Shown: positions 33,989 to 44,400 of the stretch, in pieces
How positions within the stretch are numbered: position 1 is the stretch's first letter
How the letters are laid out: the number at the start of each line of letters is the position of its first letter
From: a virus
DNA: 64,000 nt
Virus record (IMG/VR): IMGVR_UViG_3300027770_000050
Span: 22,316-86,315 of that record
Strand: one strand, 5' to 3'
The notes under the pieces: model-generated
What the model was told of the DNA's origin: nothing
What the model saw: only the letters and a program-made list of their open reading frames with translations
Databases searched by the model: none
Position numbers and translations under genes: made by a program

Positions 33989-34674
33989 TGGGCATTGACG
34001 TAGGACCTATCGAAGTTACTGATGGATTGATATGCCAATTTGATCCAGCAAACTTTAGAAGTTATTCTGGCTCTGGATTAACCTCATATGGTTTGGTAGG
34101 GGGTATTGGAGCAACTCTTGTCAACGGGACTGGATACACTTCTGATGGCGGAGGAAGTTTTGTTTTTGATGGTACTAATGATTATGTTATCACCTCTGCA
34201 AACGTTGGACCTTTAGGAGCAAATCCACGAACAATCTGTATTTGGTTTTATATTCCAAGTGCTCAAAGTAAAAATGTTTATGGATATGGGCAAGGAACTA
34301 CAGGATCGATATTTGACATAATAACTTGGGATAACAGTGGATATAACAGAGTAATTGGACATTATTGGTCCGGTGGATATGACACTATAGGAACCTTGCC
34401 ACCAAGAAATACCTTAAATGTTCCTGGATGGAATTTTGTAGTCCATACTTATAATGGAAGTGCAGTATCATTATATACAAATACAGTTTTTTCTAATTCT
34501 ACTAATTTAAATCTTACTACTTTGGATGGACCTTTAACTTTAGGAAAAGGTACATATAATGGCTATGATCATTTTACAGGTAAAGTTTCAAACATTCAAA
34601 TCTATAACAGAGTACTGACTGATCAAGAAATGTTACAAAATTTCAACGCTACAAAAGGGAGATATGGATTATAA
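33988..34674 (+). CDS. LamG-like lectin-fold protein, array member 4 (228 aa)
   Basis: Family lines: ICQFDPANFRSYSGSG, GSFVFDGTNDYVITS, RTICIWFYIPSAQS, WNFVVHTYNGSAVSLYTN and VSNIQIYNRVLTDQEMLQ, ending KGRYGL. The middle of the sandwich (WDNSGYNRVIGHYWSGGYDT) is unique to this copy. TAATG overlaps join it to members 3 and 5. Translation of the whole array is probably sequential, with ribosomes re-starting at each overlap. Confidence 0.82.
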   Translation: MGIDVGPIEVTDGLICQFDPANFRSYSGSGLTSYGLVGGIGATLVNGTGYTSDGGGSFVFDGTNDYVITSANVGPLGANPRTICIWFYIPSAQSKNVYGYGQGTTGSIFDIITWDNSGYNRVIGHYWSGGYDTIGTLPPRNTLNVPGWNFVVHTYNGSAVSLYTNTVFSNSTNLNLTTLDGPLTLGKGTYNGYDHFTGKVSNIQIYNRVLTDQEMLQNFNATKGRYGL

Positions 34675-35375
34675 TGGGACTTGAGCACTCTCCTACTATT
34701 GTGACAAATGGATTAGTTTATTATCTCGACGCTGCTAATACAAGAAGTTATAGTGGTTCTGGTCTTACTGCCAATAGTTTATCTGGTAGCTTAAGTGGAA
34801 GTCTTGTCAATGGTGTTGGTTTTACATCTTTGAATAATGGCAGTTTTCTTTTTGATGGAACTAATGATGTTATAGATCTTGGTGATAATTTTGACATGGG
34901 ATTATCAAGCTTTTCTTTTTGCGCTTATTTTAAAGCTAATAATATTTCAAATCTTCAAGGGATATTTTCAAAATCAATTGCTGCTGCTGCTGGATCAAGA
35001 TATGCAGTTTTTGTATACAATAATAAAATAAATACTTTTATGAGTAATGGTGGTGCAACAGATGTTGAAACACCCTCAAGTCAGACATTATCTATAAATA
35101 CTTGGTATCACATCGGAGCTGTTTACAATAGAGCTGATAAATTAATTCTGTTCATAAATGGAATTTTTGATTCATCAGCGACAATATCTCAGTTTCAAGC
35201 AAATGATTTTCAAGCAACACATATATTTAGAATTGGATCTTACAGTGATGCAGGCAACAGTGCAAATTATTTCTTAAATGGATCTATATCTCAACTTCAA
35301 ATTTACAACAGAGTTTTATCAGCTCAGGAAATACTTCAAAATTACAATGCTACTAAAGGGAGATATGGACTGTAA
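34674..35375 (+). CDS. LamG-like lectin-fold protein, array member 5 (233 aa)
   Basis: Family lines: VYYLDAANTRSYSGSG, GSFLFDGTNDVIDLG, FSFCAYFKANNIS, INTWYHIGAVYNRADKLILF followed by INGIFDSSATIS, and ISQLQIYNRVLSAQEILQ, ending KGRYGL. NRADKLILFINGIFD matches the standard LamG strand pair. It overlaps the genes on both sides by one base (TAATG). Divergence from the neighbours is spread over the whole length rather than in one block, so the duplication is not recent. Confidence 0.82.
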   Translation: MGLEHSPTIVTNGLVYYLDAANTRSYSGSGLTANSLSGSLSGSLVNGVGFTSLNNGSFLFDGTNDVIDLGDNFDMGLSSFSFCAYFKANNISNLQGIFSKSIAAAAGSRYAVFVYNNKINTFMSNGGATDVETPSSQTLSINTWYHIGAVYNRADKLILFINGIFDSSATISQFQANDFQATHIFRIGSYSDAGNSANYFLNGSISQLQIYNRVLSAQEILQNYNATKGRYGL

Positions 35376-36073
35376 TGGGCATTGAATATAATCCAGTTGT
35401 CCCTACAGATGGACTTGTTTATTGGTATGACACTGCTAATCCAAGATCTTTCCCTGGATCTGGAAACACGATGTATAGTTTACTAAATGGGTCGATTATG
35501 ACCTTAAATAATGGATATACAACTTTCGGTACTGGTGCTGGTTTAGCTGTTTCTTTTACAGGAACAGATGCTTACACTATGACGCAAACCAATCTATATA
35601 GTCAATTTCCAACAGCTCAAACATCAATGTTTATTTGGGCATATTCAGTTGGATCTGGAAATATAATAACTGAATTGGGACAAACAATTCCAAATGCTGG
35701 TTGGATAGATAGCAACATAGAGATAAATGCTTCTGGAAATGTGTCAATGTCTGTTTGGCACGGAAGTTTAGCAAACAGAGTAATAAGTAGTGCTTTGAGT
35801 TTTAATACTTGGTATCACATTGGTTGGACTTATAATGGGACAAGTTTCATTGGATATATAAATGGAGCTTCAATAGGAACAACAACATTAGGTAGAAGCA
35901 GAAATGGAAGTGCAATTCATTATACTATTGGAGCAACTGCATCTAATCAAAATATGGGCACAGGTACTTATTGGAAAGGTATGTTTAGTAACTTCTCTGT
36001 TTACAATAGATCTTTGTCAAGCTTAGAAGTTTTACAATTTTACAATGCCACTAAAAGTAGGTATGGATTATAA
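35375..36073 (+). CDS. LamG-like lectin-fold protein, array member 6 (232 aa)
   Basis: Family lines: VYWYDTANPRSFPGSG, AVSFTGTDAYTMTQ, TSMFIWAYSVGSG, SFNTWYHIGWTYNGTSFIGY and FSNFSVYNRSLSSLEVLQFY, ending KSRYGL. The block DSNIEINASGNVSMSVWHGS is shared with member 1 (DSNIEITSSGVVCFSVWHGS) and absent from the members between, so members 1 and 6 form a subfamily despite lying 3.5 kb apart. TAATG overlaps connect it to members 5 and 7. Confidence 0.82.
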   Translation: MGIEYNPVVPTDGLVYWYDTANPRSFPGSGNTMYSLLNGSIMTLNNGYTTFGTGAGLAVSFTGTDAYTMTQTNLYSQFPTAQTSMFIWAYSVGSGNIITELGQTIPNAGWIDSNIEINASGNVSMSVWHGSLANRVISSALSFNTWYHIGWTYNGTSFIGYINGASIGTTTLGRSRNGSAIHYTIGATASNQNMGTGTYWKGMFSNFSVYNRSLSSLEVLQFYNATKSRYGL

Positions 36074-36756
36074 TGGGCATTGCATATAACACATCTATAG
36101 TTTCCGATGGTCTTGTTTATGCCATTGATGCTGCTAATTCAAGATCTTATGCAGGGAGTGGATTGACACTTTATGATTTGTATTCAGGAACAGCTACAAC
36201 ACTTATCAATGGAGTTGGAATTACAAGTTTTAATTCAGGTGCATTTGTTTTTGATGGTTCTAACGATTACATAAACCCAAATTTCCCAGTAAGTAATAAT
36301 TCTGATTTTACAGTTGGATTTTGGATGAATTATCAAGATGTTACTAATGTTGATAGAGGGCTAGTAGCAACATGGGATACAAGCTGGAACGGATTTGGCA
36401 TAGGAACATATCAAGCACAAATTAGATCTTGGGTAAATGATGGAGCTGGAGGTGGATTGAACTGGGCTGGAATTACTACAAATGTATGGAAATATTACAC
36501 TCTTGCGTTTAGCAATTCAGCAAAGACTCAATTCGTATATATTGATGGAAATTTCTTAGCCAGTGAAGGTAGAAATGCAACAGTTACTCATTCTAGTTTA
36601 CAAATAGCTAGAGGGGGACAATCAGGCTCGACACAGTTGACTTATTATCCATATCTAAAATGTCAAATATCTCAACTTTCAATTTATAACAAAAGACTTT
36701 CAAATGCAGAAATCAAGCAAAATTATAACGCTACAAAGAAGAGGTATGGATTATAA
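36073..36756 (+). CDS. LamG-like lectin-fold protein, array member 7 (227 aa)
   Basis: Family lines: VYAIDAANSRSYAGSG, GAFVFDGSNDYINPN, FTVGFWMNYQDVTN, YYTLAFSNSAKTQFVYIDGN and ISQLSIYNKRLSNAEIKQ, ending KKRYGL. The unique centre includes WDTSWNGFGIGTYQAQIRSW. In the final block a Lys inserts before the Arg (YNKRL instead of YNRAL). One-base TAATG overlaps join it to members 6 and 8. Confidence 0.82.
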   Translation: MGIAYNTSIVSDGLVYAIDAANSRSYAGSGLTLYDLYSGTATTLINGVGITSFNSGAFVFDGSNDYINPNFPVSNNSDFTVGFWMNYQDVTNVDRGLVATWDTSWNGFGIGTYQAQIRSWVNDGAGGGLNWAGITTNVWKYYTLAFSNSAKTQFVYIDGNFLASEGRNATVTHSSLQIARGGQSGSTQLTYYPYLKCQISQLSIYNKRLSNAEIKQNYNATKKRYGL

Positions 36757-37466
36757 TGGGAGTAATAGCTGGAGTAAATGCTGTCAATGATGGTTTAATT
36801 TTTACCATTGATGCTGGAAACTTTAGATCATATTCTGGTTCTGGAAATACTTCTATTGGTTTAGTAGGTGGTATAGGTGGCACTCTTGTAAATGGAGTTG
36901 GATTTACAAGTACAAACAGTGGAAGTTTTATTTTTGATGGCACAAATGATTATATTGAAGTATCTGATTCTAATTTGCTTGCTTTTGGAACCAATCCTTT
37001 TACTATAGATTTTTGGTTATATTCTACTTATATATATCCAGGATCTGGAACAATTTACAGAACAATTTTGAGTAATTATTTAGATTACCAGGGAGTCTAT
37101 GCTACATTTTTTTATTTGGGTTTATTTAATAATGGCAGCACTTTGATTAATTTTGTAAGTTTCCTAAATTCCTCATCAGGAAATTTAATGGGTTCACTTG
37201 GAGCAAATATAAATGCAAATGAATGGACAAATGTAAATTTCACAAGAAGTGGTGACAACTTAATTTGTTATAAGAATGGTGTTTTAGTATCTACAGTAGT
37301 TTCTACAAATAATTTTTCAGGAACTCGTAATGCAAGAATTGGCGGAGGTGTCGCCTCTGTAAATACGTTTCAAGGGTCTTTACCTTCATTCAAAATCTAC
37401 AATCGAGCATTATCAGCTGCAGAAATCAAACAAAATTACAACGCCACTAAAAAGAGATACATCTAG
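36756..37466 (+). CDS. LamG-like lectin-fold protein, array member 8 (236 aa)
   Basis: The last copy of the array. Family lines: IFTIDAGNFRSYSGSG, GSFIFDGTNDYIEVS, FTIDFWLYSTYIYPG, WTNVNFTRSGDNLICYKNGV and LPSFKIYNRALSAAEIKQ, ending in KKRYI and TAG rather than the RYGL-TAATGG junction. The array therefore stops cleanly here. A 62-base gap with a good GGAG site leads to the S74 fibre gene at 37529, so translation re-initiates independently from this point. Confidence 0.82.
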   Translation: MGVIAGVNAVNDGLIFTIDAGNFRSYSGSGNTSIGLVGGIGGTLVNGVGFTSTNSGSFIFDGTNDYIEVSDSNLLAFGTNPFTIDFWLYSTYIYPGSGTIYRTILSNYLDYQGVYATFFYLGLFNNGSTLINFVSFLNSSSGNLMGSLGANINANEWTNVNFTRSGDNLICYKNGVLVSTVVSTNNFSGTRNARIGGGVASVNTFQGSLPSFKIYNRALSAAEIKQNYNATKKRYI

Positions 37467-37528
37467 TCGCTAGGTCTTATAGGTTATATTTTAGAAAAGT
37501 ATAAGCATCAACATATGTGGAGTGACTA

Positions 37529-40500
37529 ATGGCTGATCTTAATTTTCCTAACCCTGGTGTACAGCAAACGTATTCATTCGTAGGTAAGACTTGGAATTGG
37601 GATGGACAACGCTGGGCTTTTGCTTCTAGTGGCTCCGGTATTACCAAACTTAATGAACTTACATCTTCAGTTCAAAACTTTTTAATTGGTTATTCTGGGA
37701 CATTTCCAAATATTGTTTCATCTGGATCTGACCATACATTTAATTTTCCATTAGCTGGAATTGCTGCGACAGGTCTTGTAAATACCTCTGCTCAAAGTTT
37801 TGCAGGAGCTAAAACATTTGCTTCCACAACAAATGCAACTTATATAGGTGTTGGTGGTGTTGTTGTTCATGGTGGCATTGCTATATCTGGCAATGCTGCT
37901 ATAGGTGGATCTGCAATATTCACTAATACAAGTAATACAAATACTTTAGCAATTAGAGCTGGAGTACAAGCAAGCACTCTTACATATGTTTTTCCTATTG
38001 GCTCTCCAACATCGGGGCAGATATTATCAGCTTCAGCTCCAGCATCAGGTGTTGTCACTCTTACATGGGCAGATGATCAAACTGGAGCTCCTGCTGGTGG
38101 TATTACTCAACTCAATGGTCTTACTGCATCTACACAAACATTTCAAACTGGTACTTCTGGAGTTGATTTTGGTATATCTTCAACTACTTCAACACACACA
38201 TTCAACCTTCCAGATGCTAGTGCTTCAGCTAGAGGTGCTGTCACTACAGGGTCGCAAACTATTGCTGGTGCTAAAACATTCTCTTCTTCAATTATTGGTA
38301 ATCTGACTGGAACAGCTACTACTTCTGAAAATGTAAATGTAACAACAACAACTAGAAGTCTTACTCACTACTTGACGTTTACCAATGCAACAAGTGGAAG
38401 TGGATTAGCCTTAACTACTAGTGCTGTAGGTATTGGATTTACAGTCAACCCAGCACAAAATACCTTAGCTGCAGGGACGTTCATTGGAAATTTATCTGGA
38501 ACAGCAGCTACAGCCACTAATTTCTATGGAACATTAGTAGGAAATTCTTCAACAGCAACTACTTCTCAAAACGTAAATGTCAATACCACTACTGCTGGTG
38601 GAAGTTTCTTCTTAACATTTACAAATCAATCAAGTGGAAGTGGTTTAGCTTTAACAACATCCACTATTGGTATTGGTTTTACTGTCAATCCTGCTCAAAA
38701 TACACTAGCTGCTGGTACTTTCATTGGTAATCTATCTGGAACGGCTGCTACTGCTACTAATTTCTATGGAACTCATATTGGTAATGTAACAGGAACAGCA
38801 ACTACATCTCAAAATGTTAATGTTACAACCACAACAGCAGGTGGTAATTTCTACCTCACATTTACTAACCAATCAAGTGGATCTGGATTAGCACTTACTA
38901 CTAGCGCTATTGGCATTGGTTTTACTGTAAACCCAGCACAAAACACATTAGCTGCAGGGACATTTATTGGTAATCTATCTGGGACAGCAGCTACAGCAAC
39001 TAATTTCTATGGTACGTTAGTTGGAAATTCATCAACAGCAACTACTTCAGCTAATCTTAACACTGTTGCTGCTACTACTGGTACTGGACATTATTTATTA
39101 TTTAGTCCTGTAAATGGTGCTTCAGGCGTTGCAGTATCTAGTGACGCTCAACTTCAATTTAGTCCCTCAACCAATGTTCTAACTGCTGATGTTTTCAATG
39201 GAAATCTTACTGCTACTGGAGCTACTGTCACAGGCATATTAGATGTTCAAGGAGATGCTGCTCTTGGTAATGCTACAGGAGACACAGTAACATTTAATGC
39301 AAGAATAGGATCTCATTTTAATCCTACTACTGATAATACTTATGATATAGGTTTGCCTTCATTTAGATGGAGAAATGCATACCTCGTAAATATCACTGGT
39401 ACTGCAGTTACAGCAACTAATTTCTATGGAACATTAACTGGTAACGTAACAGGTACAGCAACAACAGCAACAAATATTAATACAACAAGTGCTGATACTG
39501 CTGGAGCACACTATTTACTTTTCAGTCCAACAAATGCTACTGCTTCTGGTGTTGCGGTAAGTTCTGATGCAACTCTACAATTTAATCCTTCAACAAATGT
39601 ATTAACTACAGATGTATTTAGTGGGAACTTTACAGGAACAGCAGCAACTGCTACTAATTTCTACGGAACATTAACTGGTAATGTAACAGGCACAGCAACA
39701 ACAGCACAAAATGTAAATGTTACTACAACAACACTAAGTAATAATTTTTATCTTACATTTACTGGTGCTTCTTCAGGAAGTGGTCTTGCCCTTACTACTA
39801 GTGCAGTCGGATCGGGCTTAACATATAATCCTGCTACTAACACATTATCTGCATTATTCTTTACAGGTACAGCTACAACTACTAGAAATAGTGTTGTTAA
39901 CTCAACAACAATAAGTTCTGATCATTATTTATTATTTGCAAATGCTTCTTCAGGAAGTGGATTAGCTCTTTCTGCTAGTGCTGTAGGTATGGGTCTTACT
40001 TACAATCCAGCTACAAACACTCTTAGTGCTCAATTCTTCACTGGTACTGCAACTACTGCAAGAAATGTAGTAGTCAATACTACAACAAGAAATGCTAATC
40101 ATTATCTGTTATTTAGTCCTGACAGTTCTGGTTCTGGAGTTGCACTAACAACAAGCACAGTTGGCATGGGTCTTACTTACAACCCTGCTACGAATACATT
40201 ATCAGCACAATTCTTTACTGGAACTGCAACTACTGCAAGAAATGTTGATGTAACTTCAACAACAATAAACTCAACACATTATCTTACATTTACTAATGCT
40301 ACATCAGGAAGTGGATTAGCATTAACTACAAGTACTGTTGGAGTTGGGTTGACATACAATCCAGCACAAAATACTTTAGGTTCTGGCACATTTGTTGGTA
40401 ATGTATCAGGTTCTGCCACAACAAGCACATATATAACAGGTATCTTAAGAAACGCTAGTTATGTACAGGGTGATCTTTTAGCTGGAGCGTCTACTGGTAA

Positions 40501-41434
40501 TACTCTTACCAGACTACCTGTTGGAGCAACTAATAGATACTTCTTGAAACCTGATTCAACTACACAATCAGGATTAGGATGGTCAACATTTGCAGGTGTA
40601 TTTGTAACATCACTAGCTCCTGTATATCCAGCTTTCACTCTACTTGAAGGTGATCTCTGGTACAAAGTTGACGACGGTTCATTCAACGTTTATTACACTG
40701 ACGTAGATGAAACAGCTCAATGGGTTGAAATTGTAAGTGCTGGTGGTGCTGGTGGAGGAAGTGCAACTCCTGCTGGATCAAATACAAACGTTCAGTTCAA
40801 CGACAGTAGTGCTTTTGGAGGAGTAGCTGATTTTACATTCTCAAAAGATGTGCCCTCTTTAGCTATAAAAAGTTTTCCAACAGAAAGTCCATCCAGTTCT
40901 ACTGCAGCTATAGTATTAACAGGTACTGGAGTTAATTTTAGTGGAAGCGTCAATGGTACATTCCTTGCAATAAACTCGGCAAGTGGCTTCTCTGGTAATA
41001 TGATAGACGCAAGGAAGAATGGAACAACACAATTTAGTGTCAATAATGATGGAAGCACTTATATTGCAACTCTTAACTCTAATGGTACTGTTTATTCTAA
41101 CTCTGGAGTATTAACTAACTCAAATCCATCTGATCAAAACTTAAAAGAAAATATTCAGTCAATGATTGGTGGAACAACAATTGTAAATCAATTAAATCCA
41201 GTTTCTTTTGAATGGAAATCAGGTGTTGGTGGAACTGGAACTAAATATGGATTTATTGCTCAAGAAGTTCAAGCAGTCATTCCTGATATTGTTTCTACTG
41301 ATCAATCAGGCACTGTTGGTATAGATACAGTATCTATAATACCTTTCCTTGTAAAATCAATTAAGGAACAGCAAGAAACAATAGAACAGTTGAGAGCAGA
41401 AATTCAATTTATAAAAACTGAACTTGGAATATAA
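37529..41434 (+). CDS. Fibre protein with C-terminal Peptidase_S74 chaperone, 1301 aa
   Basis: A tail or head fibre that folds with the help of a self-cleaving C-terminal chaperone. The N-terminus ([20 protein letters not shown], then WDGQRW) is shared with two other fibres of this locus and probably anchors the protein. Residues ~250-970 are repeats of about 75-80 aa ([37 protein letters not shown]). [21 protein letters not shown] module follows. The last 101 residues are the S74 domain, with the Ser1201/Lys1206 pair in [23 protein letters not shown], and a C-terminal helix [17 protein letters not shown]. Cleavage is expected just before Ser1201. A GGAG site lies 6 bases upstream of the ATG. 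Confidence 0.9.
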   Translation: MADLNFPNPGVQQTYSFVGKTWNWDGQRWAFASSGSGITKLNELTSSVQNFLIGYSGTFPNIVSSGSDHTFNFPLAGIAATGLVNTSAQSFAGAKTFASTTNATYIGVGGVVVHGGIAISGNAAIGGSAIFTNTSNTNTLAIRAGVQASTLTYVFPIGSPTSGQILSASAPASGVVTLTWADDQTGAPAGGITQLNGLTASTQTFQTGTSGVDFGISSTTSTHTFNLPDASASARGAVTTGSQTIAGAKTFSSSIIGNLTGTATTSENVNVTTTTRSLTHYLTFTNATSGSGLALTTSAVGIGFTVNPAQNTLAAGTFIGNLSGTAATATNFYGTLVGNSSTATTSQNVNVNTTTAGGSFFLTFTNQSSGSGLALTTSTIGIGFTVNPAQNTLAAGTFIGNLSGTAATATNFYGTHIGNVTGTATTSQNVNVTTTTAGGNFYLTFTNQSSGSGLALTTSAIGIGFTVNPAQNTLAAGTFIGNLSGTAATATNFYGTLVGNSSTATTSANLNTVAATTGTGHYLLFSPVNGASGVAVSSDAQLQFSPSTNVLTADVFNGNLTATGATVTGILDVQGDAALGNATGDTVTFNARIGSHFNPTTDNTYDIGLPSFRWRNAYLVNITGTAVTATNFYGTLTGNVTGTATTATNINTTSADTAGAHYLLFSPTNATASGVAVSSDATLQFNPSTNVLTTDVFSGNFTGTAATATNFYGTLTGNVTGTATTAQNVNVTTTTLSNNFYLTFTGASSGSGLALTTSAVGSGLTYNPATNTLSALFFTGTATTTRNSVVNSTTISSDHYLLFANASSGSGLALSASAVGMGLTYNPATNTLSAQFFTGTATTARNVVVNTTTRNANHYLLFSPDSSGSGVALTTSTVGMGLTYNPATNTLSAQFFTGTATTARNVDVTSTTINSTHYLTFTNATSGSGLALTTSTVGVGLTYNPAQNTLGSGTFVGNVSGSATTSTYITGILRNASYVQGDLLAGASTGNTLTRLPVGATNRYFLKPDSTTQSGLGWSTFAGVFVTSLAPVYPAFTLLEGDLWYKVDDGSFNVYYTDVDETAQWVEIVSAGGAGGGSATPAGSNTNVQFNDSSAFGGVADFTFSKDVPSLAIKSFPTESPSSSTAAIVLTGTGVNFSGSVNGTFLAINSASGFSGNMIDARKNGTTQFSVNNDGSTYIATLNSNGTVYSNSGVLTNSNPSDQNLKENIQSMIGGTTIVNQLNPVSFEWKSGVGGTGTKYGFIAQEVQAVIPDIVSTDQSGTVGIDTVSIIPFLVKSIKEQQETIEQLRAEIQFIKTELGI

Positions 41435-41437
41435 AAT

Positions 41438-44400
41438 ATGCCAGATATAGATTTTCCAGTAAACCCATCCCTAAATGCAACCTACTCGAAAGACGGTAAA
41501 ACATGGATTTGGGATGGGTCTAGATGGAGAACAAATAATATACTTTCTTACAGTGGCGGAGGAACAGGTTATGCTTCTTACAACACTGGAGACTTACTTG
41601 TTGGAACAGGGAATTCATTAATAAAATTCCCTGTTGGACAAAATAATTTTCAATATTTGAGAGTTGATTCAGCCAATTCTGCATCTGGTGTTACTTGGAT
41701 ATCATTACCACTAGCTGGAAGTGGACAATCAGGATTAGTCTCAACACTAACCCAAACATTCTCTGGTGCTAAAACATTTTCAAGTTCTATAATTGGTAAT
41801 CTAACAGGCTCTGCTACTACATCAGAAAATGTAAATGTAACAACAACAACTAGAAGTCTTACTCACTATCTAACATTTACTAATCAAACAAGTGGAAGTG
41901 GATTAGCTTTAACTACTAGTGCTATTGGTATTGGATTTACAGTTAATCCAGCACAAAACACACTGGCTGCAGGAACATTTGTAGGTAATCTAAGTGGAAC
42001 AGCAGCCACTACAAGTTTCTTAAAAGTTACATCAACCTCAGGAACTGCTCTTAATATAGCTGATAGAGTTACCGTTTATACCGTTGATAACTTTGAAGGT
42101 TTGAATATAAATTCTAATTACAGTTACGCATTAAGTGTTCAAGATAAAGCAAATAATAATAAATTTATTGTTGATGTTGGAAATGCAAGAACTATATTTA
42201 CTGGTAATTCTGCTGCTCATGAAATTAGAGTTTATAATAACAACGAATCAGCTTATTTTGGATTGAAAGCTAATTCAACAGGTACACAAACATATATACT
42301 TCCCCCTGGTGCTCCTTCTACAGGTTCTTCAATATTACAATCTGACAATCTTGGAAACATGATTTGGGTACCGATGGCTACTGGTGGATTGACTAATGCA
42401 ATTACTTCAATCAATAGTCAGACTGGTCCATCTATCACATTACAAAAAGGAAGTTCGGGCACTGATTTTGACATAGCCACTACTTCAAACACAGTTACAT
42501 TTAATCTTCCTGACGCAAGTGCTTCTAATAGAGGATTAGTAACGACAGGGTCTCAAACATTTGCAGGGACTAAAACTTTTTCCAGTTCAATATCTGGAAA
42601 CCTCTCAGGAACAGCCACTACTTCTCAAAATGTAAACACTGCTGCATATACTAATAATAATGTACATTACCTTACATTCACACTTCAAAATAATGGAGCT
42701 GGAGCAGCTTTATCTACTTCTAATACAGCAGGTAAATTAACATATAGACCAGCTGATGAGCAACTAAGTGTTACTTTTCTTACAGGAACAGCTTTTACTG
42801 CTACTAATCTAACTGGAACATTGTTTGGTAATGTGACAGGAACTTCTACTACATCGCAAAATGTAAACACTAATGTTTACACAAACAACAGTGTTCATTA
42901 TCTAATATTTACTTTGCAAGGCAGCGGTTCAGGTGCAGCTTTATCTACTTCTAATTCAGCAGGTAGACTAACTTATAGACCAGCTGATGAACAATTAAGC
43001 GTAACAAATCTTACAGGTACTGCTTTTACTGCTACTAATTTCTACGGATCATTGACAGGAAATGTTACAGGAACAGCTACTTCATCACAAAATGTAAACA
43101 CAAATGTTTTTACAAATAACAGTGTTCATTATCTAACATTTACGTTGCAAGGTAATGGATCTGGTGCTGCACTTTCTACATCAAATTTTGCTGGAAAACT
43201 TACATACAGACCTACGGATGAGCAACTTAGTGTAACTTTTATCACAGGAACTGCTTTCACTGCTACAAATCTTTATGGAACATTATTTGGAAATGTTACT
43301 GGAACTTCAACTACTTCACAAAATGTAAATGTTACCACAACTACTAGAAGTGCAACTCACTATCTTACATTTACTAATGCTACTAACGGATCAGGACTAG
43401 CTTTAACTACTAGCTCTATTGGTATTGGATTTACAGTTAATCCAGCACAAAATACTTTAGCAGCAGGAACTTTTGTAGGTGATTTGAGTGGTACAGCTGT
43501 AACGACTAGTTTCTTGAAAGTAATATCAACTTCAGGAACTGCTTTAAATATTGCTGATAGAGTTACAGTATATACTGTTGACAACTTTGAAGGTTTGAAT
43601 ATAAGTTCAAATTACAATTTTGCATTAAGTGTTCAAGACAAATCAAATAATAATAAATTTATTGTTGATGTTGGCAATGCAAGAACTATATTTACCGGCA
43701 GTTCTGCTGATCATGAAATAAGAGTTTATAATCAAAACCAATCATCATATTTTGGATTAAAAGCTAACGCTACAGGAAGTGTTACATATATTCTTCCTCC
43801 GGGTAAACCATCTACTGGCTCCTCAATTTTACAGTCTGATGATTCTGGAAATATGATTTGGGTTCCAATGACTACTGGTGGGTTGGCAAACGCTGTCACC
43901 TCTATAAATAGTCAAACAGGTCCAGCAATTACTCTGCAAACTGGAAGTTCTGGAACTGATTTTGCTATAAGTCAATCTGCAAATACAATTACTTTTAATC
44001 TTCCTGATGCAAGTGCTTCAAACAGAGGATTAGTAACTACAGGTTCACAAACTATAGCTGGATCTAAAACATTTTCAAGTTCCATACTAGGTAATCTTTC
44101 TGGTACATCCACAACATCTGAAAATGTAAACGTAAACACAACAACAAGAAGTATTGATCACTATCTTATATTTACTAACTCATCATCAGGTAGTGGAGTT
44201 GCATTAACAACTAGCACTGTTGGTAGTGGATTAACATATAATCCTGCTACAAATACTCTCAATGCTCTATTCTTTACGGGAACAGCTACTAGTTCAAGAA
44301 ATGTACATACTGCTCAATACACTAATAACAATGTACACTATCTTACATTCACACTTCAAGGAAGTGGAGCTGGAGCAGCTCTGTCTACTTCAGGTACAGC

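Larger units (their letters stand above)
31875..37466 (+). repeat. Head-to-tail array of eight paralogous LamG-like genes
   Basis: Eight genes of 224-250 codons lie in tandem with the same fold and the same order of motifs: DGL(I/V) with DAANxRSYxGSG at the start, F(I/V)FDGxNDYI, a WYHxxxxY...NG line in the middle, and YNRxLxxxE(I/V)xQNYNATKxRYGL at the end. Six of the seven junctions are TAATG stop-start overlaps within the conserved sequence GGATTATAATGGG; the first junction has a 3-base gap. The array looks like the product of repeated gene duplication by unequal recombination. Confidence 0.92.

Noticed and set aside
33300-36760. Array members read as one long polyprotein through frameshift or readthrough at the TAATG junctions
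   Set aside because: Each junction has a proper stop and an in-place ATG with purine-rich sequence upstream. No slippery sequence is visible, so stop-restart translation is the simpler reading.
31875-37466. Diversity-generating retroelement acting on the LamG genes
   Set aside because: C-type lectin or Ig targets with template repeats would be expected; no reverse transcriptase, template repeat or adenine-biased variable repeat is visible in the window. The fold and pattern fit duplication and divergence.
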